From Strongyloides papillosus (taxonomy: Eukaryota > Nematoda > Chromadorea > Rhabditida > Strongyloididae), in NCBI GenBank assembly GCA_005656395.1, contig SRSI01000071.1, positions 558,001-622,000 of the forward strand: a DNA stretch of 64,000 bases. Direction: 5' to 3'. The notes beneath the pieces were generated by a model that was not told the origin of the DNA, did not search any database, and saw only the letters and a program-made list of their open reading frames with translations. The position numbers and the translations under genes were made by a program. Positions 60,561 through 64,000 of this stretch are shown in pieces. Position 1 is the stretch's first letter; each line of letters begins with the position of its first letter.

Positions 60561-61968
60561 TATTATTGTATAATTTTTTTATATTAATTAAGGATGCTAA
60601 CTAATAGTTTACGTTATTTATTTTTTTAAACAGTTTGTCTTTTCATCTATTCGGTGTATTTTATGCCACCATGCCGTACATGTATATATTTTTTATCAAA
60701 TATATATTAATTAAATTTGACAATTGCTTTTTTTTCATTTCTACTTAATTTCCTTCTACTTAGTTGAGTCGACATTCACTGGTTGACGATTTTAATAAGC
60801 ATAAATTTTTATAAAAAATAATTAATTAATTTGTCATTAAGATTACAATTCTGTCATCCAATCCGCAACACTAATTTTAATATATTTTAAAAATTAATAA
60901 AATATTTTATCTATTAAATTTTTTAGTACTTATTCATATAAGTTATGACATTATATTTAAATATTAAAAATTGCTCTAAAATCATTTGCATATATATATT
61001 ATTTTTTTGTAGCTAAAATAAATGCATTTGACAATAAAATTTGAATTATTTATTAATGTTAAAAGGGGTTTTTCAATTGACAGGGAAAGAAATTAATATT
61101 TAAAGTGATAAATTATAAATTAACTTATCAAAAGAGTGGAGATAGAAAATCAAAACATGTTATTTTTCTTTTTTTATCAATTATAAAAATAGCATCACAT
61201 TTCAAGATATAAATTTTTGTAGTATGATGTAACATTTAAACATTATATTTTTTATCGCTAAAAATGTCATATTATATGTTGCAAAAAATAGAGAAACAGT
61301 AAAATATATATTTACAACAAAAATGTGAAAAATGATAGAAGAACATAATACATTTGTTTAATAAATTTTTATTGTAAAAATTTGTTTTATAACATTTTAA
61401 AGAAAAGATTTATGATGAAATGAAAACGCTACATACACTGTCTATTTAATTTTTGAATAAATAAGAAAATTTGAATTTTTCAACTATTAATATTATAATT
61501 AATACATGTAATTATTTTTATATAATAAGGGAAAAATACTTTACAATCTTTATCATTTCTATCTTTCATTTTAATCTAGATATAAAATTTCATATTATGT
61601 CTATTTATGAATAACAATGTTCACTGAAATTTCGGATGTAAAAAGATAATTTTATCTATCGTTACGATCTAGATCTTTTTTATCATTCATTTATATTTTA
61701 AGGTTATTCTTGATATATCTTCACAAACTGTATTTGAGGTATGTATTTACGTGAACTAATGTTTAATGTATATAATGTTTATATTGTATGTATTTTGTTT
61801 ATTATAAAGATAGGGGAAGAGGGTGTCTTGCTAGGAAACACATTGGTAAGAGTGAGGGATATCCCAATTATTGCCTTATAATATAAATCGAAACTTTTTA
61901 TATCATATCTAGTATAATAAGTCAATAATCAATTTTAAAATTCTTTAGTTATTTACAGTAAAGATATA
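60561..61968. other. intergenic AT-rich region
   Basis: 1.4 kb with no gene seen. TTTACAG ends at 61958, 10 nt before the ATG of the dehydrogenase gene, a likely trans-splice acceptor. Confidence 0.5.
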
Positions 61969-63774
61969 ATGTTAAGAATTATTTCAAGAGTCGTTCAAGA
62001 ACAACATGTATCCATCCGCAATAAATTCACTTATTCGTAGGTTTTATGATAATTTATATTTTTTCTTATATCTTATCAAATTGTAGTGGCTTAACCTCAA
62101 CTGATTTCATGAAAAAACCACTTAATGAACCTGTTTTAACATACAAAAAATGTTCTAAAGAGAGAATAGAGTTAGAGAAGGCTTTAAAAGAATTATCAGG
62201 TACAGTAACAGACGTACCATTGCTAATTGGAAGTAAAGAATTAAAAGGAAAATTAGATCAAACACAAATCATGCCATCTGATAAAAATACAGTTATCGCA
62301 AGATACTCTTATGCAACCCCTGAAAATATCAATGAAGCTATTGAATTAGCTTTAAGTGTCAGAGAGAAATGGGCACTTAAAAGTTTGAGAGAAAGAGCCG
62401 AAATATTTTTGGAGGCTGCTGATTTGTGTGCCGGTAAATATCGTATGAAATTGAATGCTTCAACAATGTTAGGACAGGGTAAAACGATTGTTCAAGCTGA
62501 GATTGATGCAGCCTGTGAATTGATTGATTTCTTACGTTTCAATGCATACTTTGCACTAGATTTGGAAAAGTACATACCAATTAGTACAAATATTTCTAAG
62601 AATGAGATGATCTACAGACCGATGGAAGGTTTTGTTGCCTCTATTGCTCCTTTTAATTTCACAGCAATTGGAGGTAATTTAGCTTCTGCACCTGCTTTAG
62701 CTGGTAATGTTGTAATCTTCAAACCATCAAATACAGCTGTCTTATCAAATTACTTTATTATGAAGGCATTTGAAGAAGCTGGTTTACCAAAAGGTGTCAT
62801 ATCATTCCTTCCATCAGATGGTCCAATCTTTGGTAACACTGTCACCGATCACTCACATTTGGCTGCCATTAATTTTACTGGTTCAGTTCCAACATTTGTC
62901 CACCTCTGGAAACAGGTTGGAGAAAAATTAGGTAAAGGAAAATATATAACTTTCCCTAAATTAGTTGGAGAATGTGGTGGTAAAAATTTCCATTTCGTTC
63001 ATCCATCAGCTGATCTTCAATCTGTTGTCACTGGAACAATATTGTCAGCTTTTGAGTATTCTGGGCAAAAATGCAGTGCATGCTCAAGATTATACCTACC
63101 AAAAAGTTTATGGTCCCAGTTCCAAGTTGAATTCGGTAAGGTGTTGAAAGAATTGAAAGTTGGTGATGTTAGAGAAGGTGATTCATTTACATCATCTGTT
63201 ATTGATAAAATTGCCTTTGATCGTATCAAAAGGTACATTGATTTAGCAAAAAGTAATGAAGATGGAAGTGAGATTGTCTTTGGTGGTGGTTATGATGATA
63301 GTAAAGGATTTTTTATTCAACCAACATTAGTTAAAGTTACCTCACCAAAATCAAAAATATTTAGAGAGGAGATCTTTGGACCGGTTGTTTCTGTTTACAT
63401 TTATCCAGATAATGAGGTTGATACTGTATTAGGGAATGTCAAGAATGATACTCCATACGGATTAACAGGTGCTGTTTTCTCTAAAGATGAGTGAGTTTTC
63501 ATTTGATTGCAATCTTGAATATTTTATGGTATCTTATTTTAGAGTATTCTTGAAGAAAGCTGCTATTGTTTTAAGAGATGCAGTTGGAAATTTGTACTTA
63601 AATGATAAATCAACAGGATCAATTGTTGGACAGCAACCATTTGGTGGTGCTAGAATGTCAGGTACCAATGATAAAGCTGGTGGACCACATTACTTCTTGA
63701 AATGGACATCTCCACAGACAATCAAGACAACCTCTGTACCATTGACTTCATGGAAGTATCCTTCAATGGAATAA
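61969..63774 (+). CDS. alh-6: delta-1-pyrroline-5-carboxylate dehydrogenase (ALDH4A1 type)
   Basis: A mitochondrial matrix enzyme that oxidises P5C/glutamate semialdehyde to glutamate with NAD+, the second step of proline catabolism. Exons are 61969-62036, 62087-63490 and 63543-63774 (introns 50 and 52 nt, phases 2 and 2), giving 567 residues (human 563). Exon 1 encodes a basic amphipathic start ([20 protein letters not shown]), a good mitochondrial presequence. An apparent longer first frame starting at 62046 reads intron sequence. Catalytic residues are Glu318 in VGECGGKN and Cys352 in [10 protein letters not shown]; the oxyanion-region block [13 protein letters not shown] and the NAD-site FTGSVPTF are also present. 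The C-terminal exon has [19 protein letters not shown], diagnostic for P5C dehydrogenases. C. elegans ALH-6 is the counterpart. Confidence 0.96.
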
Positions 63775-64000
63775 TACGCAACTCATAGTTACTTCTTTAA
63801 CAATTCATAATTTTATACACTTTTTATAATATTTTTAGGAAAGAAGACATAATATTGTATCTTTTTGTATCTTGTACTTAAAATTTTTAATGATTGTAAG
63901 TATTTCAATTCAAAAAGACATTTCTTATAAGAATTAAATAAAATAAATATTTTTTTTATTAATAACATAATAAAATTTATAGTAAATGTCGTAAAGAGGA
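63775..64000 (+). other. 3' UTR of the P5C dehydrogenase gene
   Basis: Downstream of the stop codon, with overlapping AATAAA signals at 63937-63942 and 63942-63947 as candidate polyadenylation signals. No further gene starts before the window ends. Confidence 0.5.

Noticed and set aside
62046..62086. Apparent hydrophobic N terminus ([10 protein letters not shown]) of the P5C dehydrogenase
   Set aside because: It is intron sequence with good GTAGGT and TTGTAG ends; splicing gives a proper mitochondrial presequence from 61969.
1..64000. tRNA, rRNA or CRISPR features
   Set aside because: No T-loop GGTTCGA-type box with a fitting cloverleaf, no rRNA blocks and no regularly spaced repeats were seen on either strand by eye.

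Overview
The window is nuclear DNA from a nematode. Evidence is a cuticle collagen with the canonical N-terminal domain, nematode-type protein families, very high A+T content outside exons, and very small introns (most 34-90 nt). This combination fits a clade IV parasite or relative of the Strongyloides type; the genus is an inference. I recognise 17 protein-coding genes. No tRNA, rRNA, CRISPR array or intact transposon was seen. Many genes have a splice-acceptor-like TTT(N)AG within a few tens of bases 5' of the ATG, as expected where mRNAs receive a trans-spliced leader.

Layout. 1-10 kb: one secreted low-complexity protein on the minus strand (4437-6101) in AT-rich DNA. 10-18 kb: an unrecognised acidic/Asn-rich protein, an ionotropic receptor orthologous to insect IR25a (a separate signal-peptide exon was recovered), and a ZIP zinc transporter. 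18.9-25.8 kb: a dual-specificity-phosphatase-like protein whose catalytic Cys is Ser, then on the minus strand a heparan sulfate 3-O-sulfotransferase and an NDNF-like secreted protein. 25.8-35.8 kb: a 10-kb gene desert. 35.8-41.5 kb: a candidate cell-cycle protein with degron motifs, then on the minus strand an EF-hand nicotinamidase (PNC-1 type) and a full nicotinamide phosphoribosyltransferase (NAMPT). 43.3-48.5 kb: a DNAJC12-type co-chaperone and an orphan GPCR. 48.6-54.1 kb, all minus: cuticle collagen, collagen prolyl 4-hydroxylase alpha subunit, and mitochondrial carnitine/acylcarnitine carrier. 56.5-63.8 kb, all plus: a TBC1D15-type Rab GAP, an unrecognised Lys-rich protein, and delta-1-pyrroline-5-carboxylate dehydrogenase.

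Themes. Two enzymes that compete for nicotinamide, NAMPT (to NMN) and nicotinamidase (to nicotinic acid), sit 0.7 kb apart on the same strand; most animals, including C. elegans, keep only one of these routes. A collagen gene sits 0.65 kb from the enzyme that hydroxylates collagen prolines. That hydroxylase carries two pairs of duplicated catalytic-domain exons in nested order (A', B, C, D), able to give two isoforms, with 34- and 35-nt gaps that may enforce exclusivity. A dispersed repeat of about 0.5-0.65 kb occurs three times in the same orientation, once inside intron 1 of the IR25a gene.

Exon coordinates were derived by hand from frame continuity, GT/AG sites and remembered family sequences. 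No alignment or expression data were available.
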